Source: JAWQFO01 sp033436665 (GTDB taxonomy: Bacteria > Pseudomonadota > Alphaproteobacteria > Rhodobacterales > Rhodobacteraceae). From it: a DNA stretch of 64,000 nt. The position numbers were made by a program, and so were the translations under genes. The stretch's first letter is position 1. Each line of letters starts with the position of its first letter. The notes beneath the pieces were generated by a model. It was not told the DNA's origin and did no database searches. It saw only the letters and a list, made by a program, of their open reading frames with translations. The stretch covers positions 62,001 to 126,000 of the forward strand of contig NZ_JAWQFO010000007.1 of NCBI RefSeq assembly GCF_033436665.1. Reading direction: 5' to 3'. Positions 51,453-59,569 of this stretch are shown piece after piece.

Positions 51453-52085
51453 GTGGGTAGTGTCGTAAAACCATTTACCGTTTTCGAAAAAACCACACAA
51501 AGGGCGATTGACTTAATCAATTATCATAAATCTGGCACAAATCTTACAGAGGGTGACGACCTAGTTCGCGGTGCGGTAGTGATTTCGGTTGCCGGATTCG
51601 ATCGGCACTTTACGGCAAAATTTTGCGATGTTCTGGTTCCACATTTGAAAGAGGGAAAAGCTCCTTCCTCCGAAATTTGTAAGCTTTTGAATGACGCCGG
51701 GCTGGATACACGATTTGCTCTAGAATTGGCCGTTTCCCGACGCCCCTTTCGAAAGATCAGAACTATCGTTCAAAACTCTCTGTCACGACATACAACTCAC
51801 AGGTCAGACGCAATTGACAGTCTATTTCTGCATTTTGGACTGAAAAATCTCAGCAAATCCGCCGAAGCCAAGGCAAATAGGAAAAGTCTGGTCAAAAGAA
51901 TAATGAAGCTCGTGGACATTCGAAACGAAATTGCACATGAAGCGCACGTAGACGTAAGCGGGAATGCTAAATCTATTGACGCAGAAGACACCTTGAAAAG
52001 AATAAATGACATCCTTTTGTTTGTGACGAACTGTGATCAGATTATCGACAACCGATTCGGCATTAAGCAACCAGTATCGGCTTAA
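51453..52085 (+). CDS. HEPN-domain protein (RiboL-PSP-HEPN-like), putative ribonuclease
   Basis: A 210-aa, Lys/Arg-rich, mostly helical protein. The C-terminal part has VDIRNEIAHEAHV, an intact HEPN R-x4-H motif (R157, H162) that forms the RNase active site in active HEPN proteins. The N-terminal part RGAVVISVAGFDRHFTAKF resembles the first helix of RiboL-PSP-type HEPN domains. No nucleotidyltransferase antitoxin lies beside it. GTG start: a GAGGAG that overlaps the parE stop lies 9 bases upstream. Base composition is far below the neighbours (sampled 60-base rows hold 20-33 G+C), with AAA, ATT and TTA codons, so it was probably acquired horizontally. A role in RNA-targeting defence or stress is inference. 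Confidence 0.8.
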   Translation: MGSVVKPFTVFEKTTQRAIDLINYHKSGTNLTEGDDLVRGAVVISVAGFDRHFTAKFCDVLVPHLKEGKAPSSEICKLLNDAGLDTRFALELAVSRRPFRKIRTIVQNSLSRHTTHRSDAIDSLFLHFGLKNLSKSAEAKANRKSLVKRIMKLVDIRNEIAHEAHVDVSGNAKSIDAEDTLKRINDILLFVTNCDQIIDNRFGIKQPVSA

Positions 52086-52344
52086 ATTTCAGACCGGTTG
52101 CCGCGAATTTTTGTATTCGTTGTAAGGTTACTGGCGCTGCGAGTTTCACAAGTCGCTTCCCGTCCGCCGTCAACGCCTCGCAGCACTCGCCTCGCCTCAA
52201 GGGCACGCATTTCACGCCCACACTCGGACAAAAAAATTCACACGGGGGTCTAGGCAAGACGACGTCCTTCCGACGCTCCAAGTTGACGCAACGACGGCGT
52301 TGGATGATAGAGTCGGCGGATAGAGCATATTGGTAAATTGACAC
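52063..52344 (-). CDS. Cys-rich small open frame in the island (doubtful gene)
   Basis: A 93-codon frame on the minus strand, starting with GTG and overlapping the 3' end of the HEPN gene. It would encode six Cys in its middle (CVNLE, CEFFCPS, KCVPL, GECCEAL) followed by a basic helix-like tail. There is no convincing ribosome site and no recognised family, so it may be chance or the remnant of a gene. It is listed because it fills the only long open space in the island. Confidence 0.25.
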   Translation of the reverse strand: MSIYQYALSADSIIQRRRCVNLERRKDVVLPRPPCEFFCPSVGVKCVPLRRGECCEALTADGKRLVKLAAPVTLQRIQKFAATGLKFKPILVA

Positions 52345-52387
52345 GTTAGCGGCTGAAACGTTCTGGTAGGTCGTATAGCGACCTCCC
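52086..52387. other. Right part of the composition island, no supported gene
   Basis: About 300 bases between the HEPN stop and the cytochrome stop. It has mixed composition with poly-A/T patches, and holds the doubtful Cys-rich frame and an 82-codon plus-strand frame without a start. A small hairpin lies at 52368-52384. It looks like eroded or non-coding DNA marking the right boundary of the insert. Confidence 0.4.
52368..52384 (-). terminator. Small hairpin after the cytochrome c gene
   Basis: A 6-bp stem (52368-52373 with 52379-52384) and 5-base loop, 3 bases past the cytochrome stop on the minus strand. Without a U-run it is only a weak terminator candidate. Confidence 0.35.
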
Positions 52388-52783
52388 TCACTCCTGCAAC
52401 CCCGCCAGATAGGCCACGAGGTCCGCCACAGGCCGGCTGGTCATGATCGGCTGGCCGGTTTCGGCCTTCAGGGCCACATCCTCGCCTTCGAAAAATTCGC
52501 CGTAGACCGGCATCGGCGAGCCGTGGCTGACCAGCGGGTCGCGGCCGTCGATGCGCATGACGACGCGGATCATCGGAAAGACGCCGGCGTTGCGCGCCTG
52601 CAGCGTGGTCAGGTCAGGCGGCTGCAGCAACAAGGCCGAGGCCATAGGCCCGCTGCCGCGTGCCTCGGCACCGTGGCATGTCGCGCAGTGTCGCTCGAAG
52701 AGGTCCGCCCCTCGGGCGGCGTCCTGCGCCTGGACCGCTCCGCCAAGGCACAGTGCAACACCGAAAATCATCGCCTTCATCAC
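52388..52783 (-). CDS. Class I cytochrome c, periplasmic
   Basis: A 131-aa single-heme cytochrome. The signal peptide is at about 1-20 (ending AVQAQ), heme site CATCH at 33-37, and the likely sixth ligand Met sits in GSPMPVYGEFF. It shares the line PPDLTTLQARN with the second cytochrome at 53999-54406, so the two are paralogues. Partner oxidoreductase is not identified. It is divergent from the thioesterase gene. Confidence 0.9.
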   Translation of the reverse strand: MMKAMIFGVALCLGGAVQAQDAARGADLFERHCATCHGAEARGSGPMASALLLQPPDLTTLQARNAGVFPMIRVVMRIDGRDPLVSHGSPMPVYGEFFEGEDVALKAETGQPIMTSRPVADLVAYLAGLQE

Positions 52784-52900
52784 CGGTCTCCCATTGCTCG
52801 GGCGGAACTTCGCACATTGCCGGGCGGCCTGCTCTGACCTCGATCAAATCCGCACGCCCGGGCCTTTTCTTTTCCGCGCAAACCGGGTGAGACTGCGGTC

Positions 52901-53314
52901 ATGACCGAGACGCTCACCCCCGAGACCGCGCAGGCTTTTCTCGAGGCGAATTTCGCCCCGTGGATCCGCGCGCTCGAGTTGCGGATTGCGCAGATCGACG
53001 CCGAGCGCACGGTGCTGGAGATGCCCATCACCGACGAGATCAACCGCACGGGCGGCATCGTCTCGGGGCAGGCGCTGGCAGCACTTGCCGACACGGCGAT
53101 GGTGTTTGGCTGCTGCGGTCATCTGGGCGAGATGCACCCCGTCGGCACCGTCACGCTCGACACGCAGTTCCTGCGCCCGGCCTCGGGCGCGGCGCTGCGG
53201 GCCGAGGCCGAGGTGACGCGGGCCGGACGCTCGATGATCTTCGCCCGCTGTGCCATCCGCGAAGAACCCTCCGGCAAGACCGTGGCGCCGGCCACGGCGA
53301 CCTTCGCGCGATGA
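52901..53314 (+). CDS. PaaI/hot-dog thioesterase
   Basis: A 137-aa hot-dog-fold thioesterase of the PaaI/DUF4442 type. The typical segment is TGGIVSGQALAALADTAMVFG, and the later strands include GTVTLDTQFLRPA. It hydrolyses an acyl-CoA, the substrate being unknown. Its stop overlaps the start of the lipoprotein gene in an ATGA. It is divergent from the first cytochrome. Confidence 0.87.
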   Translation: MTETLTPETAQAFLEANFAPWIRALELRIAQIDAERTVLEMPITDEINRTGGIVSGQALAALADTAMVFGCCGHLGEMHPVGTVTLDTQFLRPASGAALRAEAEVTRAGRSMIFARCAIREEPSGKTVAPATATFAR

Positions 53315-53997
53315 GGCGCTGGGTCGCGGCCCTGCTGGTCTTGTCGCTGACCGCCGCCTGCGGCCGGCCCCTGACGGAGGGCGAGCGCGCCTTCGCCCAA
53401 ACCGTGCAGGGTAATGAGATCGACCTCGACCGCGTGCGCCTGCACGATGGCGCGCCGACCCGAGCCGTGACCTTCAAGTTCAAGGCCCGCCCCCGTACCA
53501 CCTGCCGCGAACGCATCCTGCCGCCACCGCAAGGTGACACCATCACCTCGAAACCGGCGGCGGTGGCGCTGTTCAACACGGTGCTCTTCGACCGCGATTG
53601 GTATCTCGACGATTACCTGCCCGCCTATCCAGGCCAGATCGGGCTGATCGAGGCCATGCTGCTTGCCCATGAGCTGACGCATGTCTGGCAGTGGCAGAAC
53701 CGCGCCAAGACCGGTTATTCTCCGCTGCGCGCGGCCTTCGAGCATCAGTACACTGACGATCCCTACCTCTTCGAGCTGACCACGGGCCGCAAGTTCGGCG
53801 ACTTCGGCTTCGAGCAGCAGGGCAACATCGTCGAGGAATTCGTCTGCTGCCGCGCGCTCGATCCCACCGCGCCGCGCACCAAGCGGCTGCACGCGATGAT
53901 TTCCGAGGCGATGCCGGTGGCGCCGCTGCCGCACTCGCGCCCGGACGACGTGCGGATGCCGTGGAGCGGCGTGAAGGTCGAGGGCATCTGCAGTTAG
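53311..53997 (+). CDS. Lipoprotein with HExxH metallopeptidase-like motif
   Basis: A 228-aa predicted lipoprotein. The signal peptide has lipobox LTAAC with acylated Cys at 17. HELTHVWQWQ at 120-129 is an HExxH zinc motif followed by the VWQ continuation seen in DUF4157-like proteins. An acidic GNIVEEFVCC segment near 180 might supply a third ligand. It is envelope-located, with proteolytic activity unproven. ATG 53311 overlaps the thioesterase stop, which fixes the start. It is convergent with the second cytochrome gene. Confidence 0.8.
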   Translation: MRRWVAALLVLSLTAACGRPLTEGERAFAQTVQGNEIDLDRVRLHDGAPTRAVTFKFKARPRTTCRERILPPPQGDTITSKPAAVALFNTVLFDRDWYLDDYLPAYPGQIGLIEAMLLAHELTHVWQWQNRAKTGYSPLRAAFEHQYTDDPYLFELTTGRKFGDFGFEQQGNIVEEFVCCRALDPTAPRTKRLHAMISEAMPVAPLPHSRPDDVRMPWSGVKVEGICS

Positions 53998-53998
53998 G

Positions 53999-54406
53999 CT
54001 ACTGCTGGATCGACTCGAGATAGGCCAGCACCGCGGCCAGCGGGCGCGGCGTCGGCGTCATGGTGCCGTCGACCTCGACCGGCACAAGCTCGGCATCCGT
54101 CATCAGCGCGCCGAACTCCGGCATCACCCGGCCCGGGTTGGTGCCCTTGGAATAGCCGTCGATGGTCGACATCACCTCGGCGCGCGGGAAGGTGCCGCCG
54201 TTGCGTGCCGCGATGGTGGTCAGATCCGGCGGGCGCCTGGGCAACTCGTCGGCGAGCGGCCCGTCGCCGGTTCCGGTGATGCCGTGGCAGGCCGTGCAGT
54301 TCTCGGCGAAGAGCATCGCGCCGGCATCGGGGCCGGGCATGGTTTCACGGTTGCAGGCGGTCGTCGCCAGCAGCACGCAACCGGCGGCCAATACGTTGAT
54401 CTTCAT
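53999..54406 (-). CDS. Class I cytochrome c, predicted lipoprotein
   Basis: A 135-aa single-heme cytochrome from ATG 54406. The signal peptide ends with lipobox TTAC (acylated Cys 18), the heme site CTACH is at 37-41, and Met in GRVMPEFG is the likely sixth ligand. It resembles the first cytochrome (shared PPDLTTIAARN-type segment), but is lipid-anchored rather than soluble. The stop lies 2 bases from the convergent lipoprotein gene. The frame upstream to 54595 is not conserved. Confidence 0.88.
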   Translation of the reverse strand: MKINVLAAGCVLLATTACNRETMPGPDAGAMLFAENCTACHGITGTGDGPLADELPRRPPDLTTIAARNGGTFPRAEVMSTIDGYSKGTNPGRVMPEFGALMTDAELVPVEVDGTMTPTPRPLAAVLAYLESIQQ

Positions 54407-54509
54407 GGATGTTGTCCCCTTCTGCCCGATCATCCCGCCGCCCTTGCCGTTGCCCGGCTTCACGGCCATGATCCGATCATACCGGCTTGGCGGCGCAAGG
54501 ACAGACCGA

Positions 54510-54944
54510 ATGGCACAATACGCGATCATCATGTTCCTTGCCGGGGTCGGCATCCCGCTGCTCGCCGCGCTCAACGCCGCGCTGGGGACGCGCATCGGCT
54601 CGCCCGCAGCGGCAGCGACGGTGCTTTTCGTCGTGGCCTTCGCGGCCTCGCTTGCGGTGGCGCTGTGGACCGGCCCGCAGGCCTTCGCGCGGATGGCGGG
54701 CGCGCCAAAGCACCTCTATACCGCCGGGCTGCTGGTCGCCTTCTACGTGCTGTCGATCACCTTCATCGCGCCGCATTTCGGGGTCGGCAACGCAGTCTTC
54801 TTCGTGCTGATCGGCCAGCTCTTCAGCGCCGCGGCAATCGACCACTACGGGCTGTTCGGGGCGCGGGTCTCGCCGCTGGAGTTCAAGCGGGCGCTGGGGA
54901 TCGGGATCATGGCGCTTGGGGTCTGGGTGACGCAGCGCGCCTGA
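54510..54944 (+). CDS. DMT superfamily DUF606 (YdcZ-like) membrane protein
   Basis: A 144-aa protein with five hydrophobic segments and the DUF606 features LNAALGTRIGSP near residues 20-30 and GQLFSAAAIDHYGLFG in the second half. DUF606 proteins are half-size relatives of drug/metabolite transporters. The substrate is unknown. The ATG follows a GGACAGACC patch. It is divergent from the second cytochrome and convergent with lolD. Confidence 0.85.
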   Translation: MAQYAIIMFLAGVGIPLLAALNAALGTRIGSPAAAATVLFVVAFAASLAVALWTGPQAFARMAGAPKHLYTAGLLVAFYVLSITFIAPHFGVGNAVFFVLIGQLFSAAAIDHYGLFGARVSPLEFKRALGIGIMALGVWVTQRA

Positions 54945-54946
54945 TC

Positions 54947-55630
54947 TCAGACCGAAACGAGATGGCCCGCGTCGAGCCGCACCTGCCGGTCCATGCGCGC
55001 GGCAAGTTCGAGGTTGTGGGTGGCGATCAGCGCCGAAAGGCCGGTATTGCGCACCAACGCCATCAGCGCGTCGAACACCTGGTCCGACGTCGCGGGATCG
55101 AGATTGCCTGTGGGCTCGTCTGCCAAAAGCAGCTTCGGCGCGTTCGCCAGCGCCCGGCAGAAGGCGACGCGCTGCTGTTCGCCGCCCGACATCGCCGCCG
55201 GACGGTGCCCGGCGCGCCCGGCGATGCCGACTTGGCTCAGCAGGTCGCGGGCGCGGGTCTCGGCGTCCTTGCGCGCCGTGCCGTTCGCAAGCTGCGGCAG
55301 GACGATGTTCTCCAAGGCCGAAAACTCGGGCAGCAAATGATGGAACTGGTAGATGAAGCCGACGTCCGCCCGGCGCACCCCGGTGCGGCGTCCGTCGCCA
55401 AGCCCGCTCATATCCGCGCCGCCGATCTCGACCCGGCCGCGGTCGGGCTGGTCGAGCAGCCCCGCGATGTGCAGCAGCGTCGACTTGCCCGCACCCGACG
55501 GCGCGACAAGCGCCACCACCTCGCCGCGCCCGATCGCAAGATCGACACCGCGCAGCACGGCGACCTCGGCGGGCGTGCCGGGATTGTAGGACTTCTCGAC
55601 GTCGGCAAGGCGCAGCACCGCGTTACTCAT
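54947..55630 (-). CDS. lolD: Lipoprotein-releasing ABC transporter ATPase LolD
   Basis: A 227-aa ABC ATPase. Walker A APSGAGKST is at 43-51, the signature MSGGEQQRVAF near 145, and Walker B LLLADEPTG follows, with the FIYQFHHLLPEFSALENI Q-loop typical of the LolD/MacB subfamily. With the adjacent permease it extracts outer-membrane lipoproteins from the inner membrane. Its start overlaps the permease stop by 8 bases. Confidence 0.93.
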   Translation of the reverse strand: MSNAVLRLADVEKSYNPGTPAEVAVLRGVDLAIGRGEVVALVAPSGAGKSTLLHIAGLLDQPDRGRVEIGGADMSGLGDGRRTGVRRADVGFIYQFHHLLPEFSALENIVLPQLANGTARKDAETRARDLLSQVGIAGRAGHRPAAMSGGEQQRVAFCRALANAPKLLLADEPTGNLDPATSDQVFDALMALVRNTGLSALIATHNLELAARMDRQVRLDAGHLVSV

Positions 55631-56915
55631 AGCGCAGCGCCTCGACCGGGTTCATGAGCGCCGCGCGGCGGGCCGGGAAGATGGTGACGATGAACGACAG
55701 ACCCAGCGACAGGCCGACCGCCTTCAGCACGTCCTCGAGATGCAGCTGGGCCGGCAGCGCGTAGATGCCGCGGATCGCCGGGTCCCAGACCCCGCCGCCC
55801 ATCATCACGTTCACGAAGGAGAAGATCGGGTCGATGTAGATCGCGAAGAGGCATCCGAGGATTACCCCGATGACGGTTCCGACGATCCCGGTGAACGCGC
55901 CGCAGAGGAAGAAGACCCGAAGGACCGATCCTTCGGTCAGGCCGATGGTGCGCAGGATGCCGATGTCGCGGCCCTTGTTCTTGACCAGCATGATCAGGCC
56001 CGAGACGATGTTCATGGTCGCGATCAGCACGAGGATCGACAGGATGATGAACATCACGTTGTCCTCGACCTCGAGCGCGCGCAGGAACCCGCCAGAGGCA
56101 TCGCGCCAGGTCCAGACCTGCACCGCGCCCCCGGCCTCTTGCAGGTAGGGCACGAGGCTTTCGACCTCTTCAGGGTCCTCGACCAGAACCTCCAACTCGT
56201 CCGCGACGCCCTCGCGGTTGAAGAAGGACTGCGCCTCGGCGAAGGGCAGATAGACCCGGGTGCGGTCGATGTCGTAGCGACCGGCGGTGAAGATGTAGAC
56301 CACGTCATAGGCATTGACGCGCGGGGCGGTACCCATCGCGGTCCGCACGCCGTTGGGCGAGACGATCTTGATCCGGTCGCCGACTTGCGCGTTGAGCGCT
56401 TGGGCCACGCCCGATCCGATGGCGATGCCCTGAGGGAAGTCCGCCAGATCTCCGGAAAAGGCTTCGGGACTTGCGATGCGCGGAATGTTGGCCAGGTCCT
56501 CGGCCGCGATCCCGTAGACCTCGACCCCGGTATTGGCGCCCCGGTAGTTCGACAGCACCTGCCCTTTCACCAGCGGCGCGACCTGCGCGACGCCCGGCAC
56601 GGCGGATATGCGTTGGGCGAGGTCCTCGTAATCCTTGATCGTCCGGTCGACCGTGCCCGCCTGGGTGATCTCGCCCAGCCCGTAGACGGTGACATGGGCA
56701 TTGGCCCCGAGGATGGTGTCGACAAACTCGGCCCGGAAACCCGAGCGCACGGCAAGCGTCGCGATCAGGGCGAAAACCGCCAGCGCGATCCCGATGAGGC
56801 TGATCCAGGTCATCACGCTGACGCCACCCTCGGCGCGACGCGCCCTGAGGTAGCGCCAGGCGATCATCCATTCGAACGGGGAAAAGGGGGCCGGGCTGCG
56901 CGCCACGCGGGTCAC
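55623..56915 (-). CDS. lolC: Lipoprotein-releasing ABC transporter permease (LolC/LolE family)
   Basis: A 430-aa permease with one N-terminal membrane helix (about 35-55), a large periplasmic MacB-like domain and three C-terminal helices of the FtsX type (near LIMLVKNKGRDIGILRTIGLTEGSVLRVFF). Only one permease gene is present, so it probably forms a homodimer as in other alphaproteobacteria. It lies 13 bases downstream of proS and is coupled to lolD. LolC and LolE cannot be separated by sequence here. Confidence 0.92.
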   Translation of the reverse strand: MTRVARSPAPFSPFEWMIAWRYLRARRAEGGVSVMTWISLIGIALAVFALIATLAVRSGFRAEFVDTILGANAHVTVYGLGEITQAGTVDRTIKDYEDLAQRISAVPGVAQVAPLVKGQVLSNYRGANTGVEVYGIAAEDLANIPRIASPEAFSGDLADFPQGIAIGSGVAQALNAQVGDRIKIVSPNGVRTAMGTAPRVNAYDVVYIFTAGRYDIDRTRVYLPFAEAQSFFNREGVADELEVLVEDPEEVESLVPYLQEAGGAVQVWTWRDASGGFLRALEVEDNVMFIILSILVLIATMNIVSGLIMLVKNKGRDIGILRTIGLTEGSVLRVFFLCGAFTGIVGTVIGVILGCLFAIYIDPIFSFVNVMMGGGVWDPAIRGIYALPAQLHLEDVLKAVGLSLGLSFIVTIFPARRAALMNPVEALRYE

Positions 56916-56928
56916 CTGTCGCCTGCGA

Positions 56929-58278
56929 TCAGAGGCGCGCGCGATGCGGCGCGTAGATCTCGACCAGCCGCGCCACGGCGGCCTCCGGCGACATCTCCTC
57001 GCTTTCGCTGCTGCGTCGGCTGGTCAGTTCCACGACGCCGTTCTTGAGCCCGCGCGGCCCGACGGTGATGCGCCACGGCAGGCCGATCAGGTCCATCGTC
57101 GCGAACTTCCCGCCCGCACGTTCGTCGCGGTCGTCATAGAGCGGCTCGAGCCCGTTTTCGGTCAGCGCGGCATAGATGCGCTCGCAGGCGGCATCGGCCT
57201 CGCCGTCGCCCTGCTTGAGGTTGACGATCCCGGCATGGAACGGCGTGACGCCCTCGGGCCAGATGATGCCCTTGTCGTCGTGGCTCGCCTCGATGATGGC
57301 ACCGACGAGGCGGCTGACCCCGATGCCGTGCGAGCCCATGTGCACCGGCACGGGCTTGCCGTCGGGGCCTTGTACGGTCGCTCCCATCGGTTCGGAATAC
57401 TTGGTGCCGAAATAGAAGATCTGCCCCACCTCAATGCCACGCGCCTTGCGGCGACGCTCTTCGGGGACCTTTTCGAAGACCGCTTCGTCATGGGTCTCGT
57501 CGGTGCGGGCATAGCGCGAGGTGAACTCTTCCAGAACTGCGCGGCAGGCGTCGTGGCTGTCATGGTCGATCTCGCGCTCGCCGAACTTCAGCTCGGTGAT
57601 CTCGCTGTCGTAGAAGACCTCGGACTCGCCCGTTTCGGCCAACACGAGGAACTCGTGAGTGTCGTCGCCGCCGATGGGGCCGCTGTCGGCGCGCATCGGG
57701 ATCGCCTGCAGGCCCATGCGCTCGTAGGTGCGCAGGTAGCTTACGAGGTGACGATTGTAGGCGTGCAGCGCGTCTTCTTTGGTCAGATCGAAGTTGTAGC
57801 CGTCCTTCATCAGAAACTCGCGCCCCCGCATGACGCCGAAGCGCGGGCGCATCTCGTCGCGGAACTTCCACTGGATGTGATACAGCGTCAGCGGCAGGTC
57901 CTTGTAGCTGCCGACATGGCTGCGGAAGATGTCGGTGATCATCTCCTCGTTGGTGGGCCCGTAGAGCATGTCGCGGTCTTGCCGGTCGCGGATGCGCAAC
58001 ATCTCGGGGCCGTAGGCGTTGTAGCGACCGCTTTCCTGCCAGAGATCCGCCGGCTGCAGCGTAGGCATCAGCAGTGGGATATGTCCCACGCGCTGCTGTT
58101 CCTCGTGCACGATGCGTTCGACGTTGCGCAGCACGCGGTAGCCCAACGGCAGCCAGGAATATATTCCGGCCGAGGCCTGCTTGATCATCCCCGCGCGCAG
58201 CATCAGCCGATGGCTGACGATCTGGGCCTCGGCCGGGGTCTCGCGCAGCACGGGCAGGAAATAGCGGGTCAGGCGCAT
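56929..58278 (-). CDS. proS: Prolyl-tRNA synthetase, short alphaproteobacterial form
   Basis: Charges tRNA-Pro. The product is 449 aa from ATG 58278, with class II motif 2 in WKFRDEMRPRFGVMRGREFLMKD and motif 3 in GSHGIGVSRLVGAI. The C-terminal anticodon-binding domain contains GLPWRITVGPRGLKNG. It lacks the roughly 180-residue INS editing domain found in E. coli ProRS, as is usual for alphaproteobacteria. The much longer open frame upstream is an antisense image of other genes. It is divergent from the AI-2E family permease. Confidence 0.95.
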   Translation of the reverse strand: MRLTRYFLPVLRETPAEAQIVSHRLMLRAGMIKQASAGIYSWLPLGYRVLRNVERIVHEEQQRVGHIPLLMPTLQPADLWQESGRYNAYGPEMLRIRDRQDRDMLYGPTNEEMITDIFRSHVGSYKDLPLTLYHIQWKFRDEMRPRFGVMRGREFLMKDGYNFDLTKEDALHAYNRHLVSYLRTYERMGLQAIPMRADSGPIGGDDTHEFLVLAETGESEVFYDSEITELKFGEREIDHDSHDACRAVLEEFTSRYARTDETHDEAVFEKVPEERRRKARGIEVGQIFYFGTKYSEPMGATVQGPDGKPVPVHMGSHGIGVSRLVGAIIEASHDDKGIIWPEGVTPFHAGIVNLKQGDGEADAACERIYAALTENGLEPLYDDRDERAGGKFATMDLIGLPWRITVGPRGLKNGVVELTSRRSSESEEMSPEAAVARLVEIYAPHRARL

Positions 58279-58473
58279 CGTGTACCTCTTCAACGTTCGC
58301 CGCCACTGACTATGCCAAACGCCGCGCCCCCGCAATCTCGATTGCCGGGGTGCCCAAAGCAGACGGAGCAGGCCGCTTGCACGCACGGTCGGCCCGCGTC
58401 GCGCCGGAGGATGCCCCTTGAAACCGAACCGTCTATGGGCGATTTCACTAGGACGGGAAGAAAAGGAAGTCTC

Positions 58474-59568
58474 ATGGCGCTGCCGATGCGCGTCCAACTG
58501 AAGTACTGGGGCGTCGCGGCGCTCGTGTTCGGGCTCCTGCTGTGGTCGCTCGGAAATGTCCTGCTGCCCTTTGTCCTCGGCGGCGCGATCGCCTATTTCC
58601 TCGACCCGCTCGCGGACCGGCTGGAACGGCTCGGGCTCAGCCGGATCGCGGCGACCGCCGTGATCACCATCAGCGGGATTCTGATCTTCATCGTCATGGC
58701 GCTGCTCGTCGTGCCGACGCTGGTCAACCAGACGATCTCGCTTGTCGACGCCGCGCCGCAATACGCACGCGAGTTCACGGCCATCATGACCGAGCGATTC
58801 CCTTCGATTCTCGAGGAAGGCTCGACCCTGCGCACCTCGATCAACACGGTCGGCGAAACGATCAAGGCGCGTGGCGGCGAGTTCCTGGATACCGCCGTGG
58901 CCTCGGCGGCCTCGCTGCTCAACGTCGTGGTGCTGCTTGTCGTCGTGCCGGTGGTCTCGGTCTACCTGCTGCTCGACTGGGACCGGATGGTCGCCCGCGT
59001 CGACGAGCTTCTGCCGCGCGAACATGCCCCCACCATCCGCCACCTTGCCGCCGAGATCGACCAGACGCTGGCGTCGTTCATTCGCGGCATGGGGACCGTC
59101 TGCCTGATCCTCGGAACCTACTACGCCGTCGCGCTGATGGCCGTGGGTCTGCAATTCGGGCTGGTGGTCGGTTTCGTGGCCGGGCTGGTCACCTTCATTC
59201 CCTACCTCGGCGCGCTCATCGGAGGCATGCTGGCCATCGGCCTTGCGCTGTTCCAGTTCTGGGGTGACTGGCTTGCGATCGGTCTCGTCGCGGGGATCTT
59301 CGTTCTGGGACAGGTGGTCGAGGGCAACATCCTCACCCCCAAGCTCGTGGGCGACTCGGTCGGGCTGCACCCGGTCTGGCTGATCTTCGCCCTGTCGGTC
59401 TTCGGCGCGCTCTTCGGCTTCGTCGGCATGCTTGTCGCCGTGCCCGTCGCCGCCGCGCTCGGCGTCATCGCCCGCTTCGTCATCGGTCTCTACAAGGACA
59501 GCCAGCTCTATCGCGGCGGTCCGGCCCATGACGCCGCGGAGCCCTACGACATCTCGCACGGCGACTGA
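58474..59568 (+). CDS. AI-2E family (PerM/TqsA-like) membrane transporter
   Basis: A 364-aa membrane protein with about 8 helices. Family motifs are the PLADRLERLGLSRIAATAVI loop after helix 2, VSVYLLLDWDRM, and the C-terminal NILTPKLVGDSVGLHPVWLIFAL. ATG 58474 has an AAAAGGAAG site. It is the first gene of a run with hdaA, ppk and ppx, and its stop is one base before the hdaA start. Substrates of this family range from autoinducer-2 to Na+/H+, so no specific role is claimed. Confidence 0.88.
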   Translation: MALPMRVQLKYWGVAALVFGLLLWSLGNVLLPFVLGGAIAYFLDPLADRLERLGLSRIAATAVITISGILIFIVMALLVVPTLVNQTISLVDAAPQYAREFTAIMTERFPSILEEGSTLRTSINTVGETIKARGGEFLDTAVASAASLLNVVVLLVVVPVVSVYLLLDWDRMVARVDELLPREHAPTIRHLAAEIDQTLASFIRGMGTVCLILGTYYAVALMAVGLQFGLVVGFVAGLVTFIPYLGALIGGMLAIGLALFQFWGDWLAIGLVAGIFVLGQVVEGNILTPKLVGDSVGLHPVWLIFALSVFGALFGFVGMLVAVPVAAALGVIARFVIGLYKDSQLYRGGPAHDAAEPYDISHGD

Positions 59569-59569
59569 C

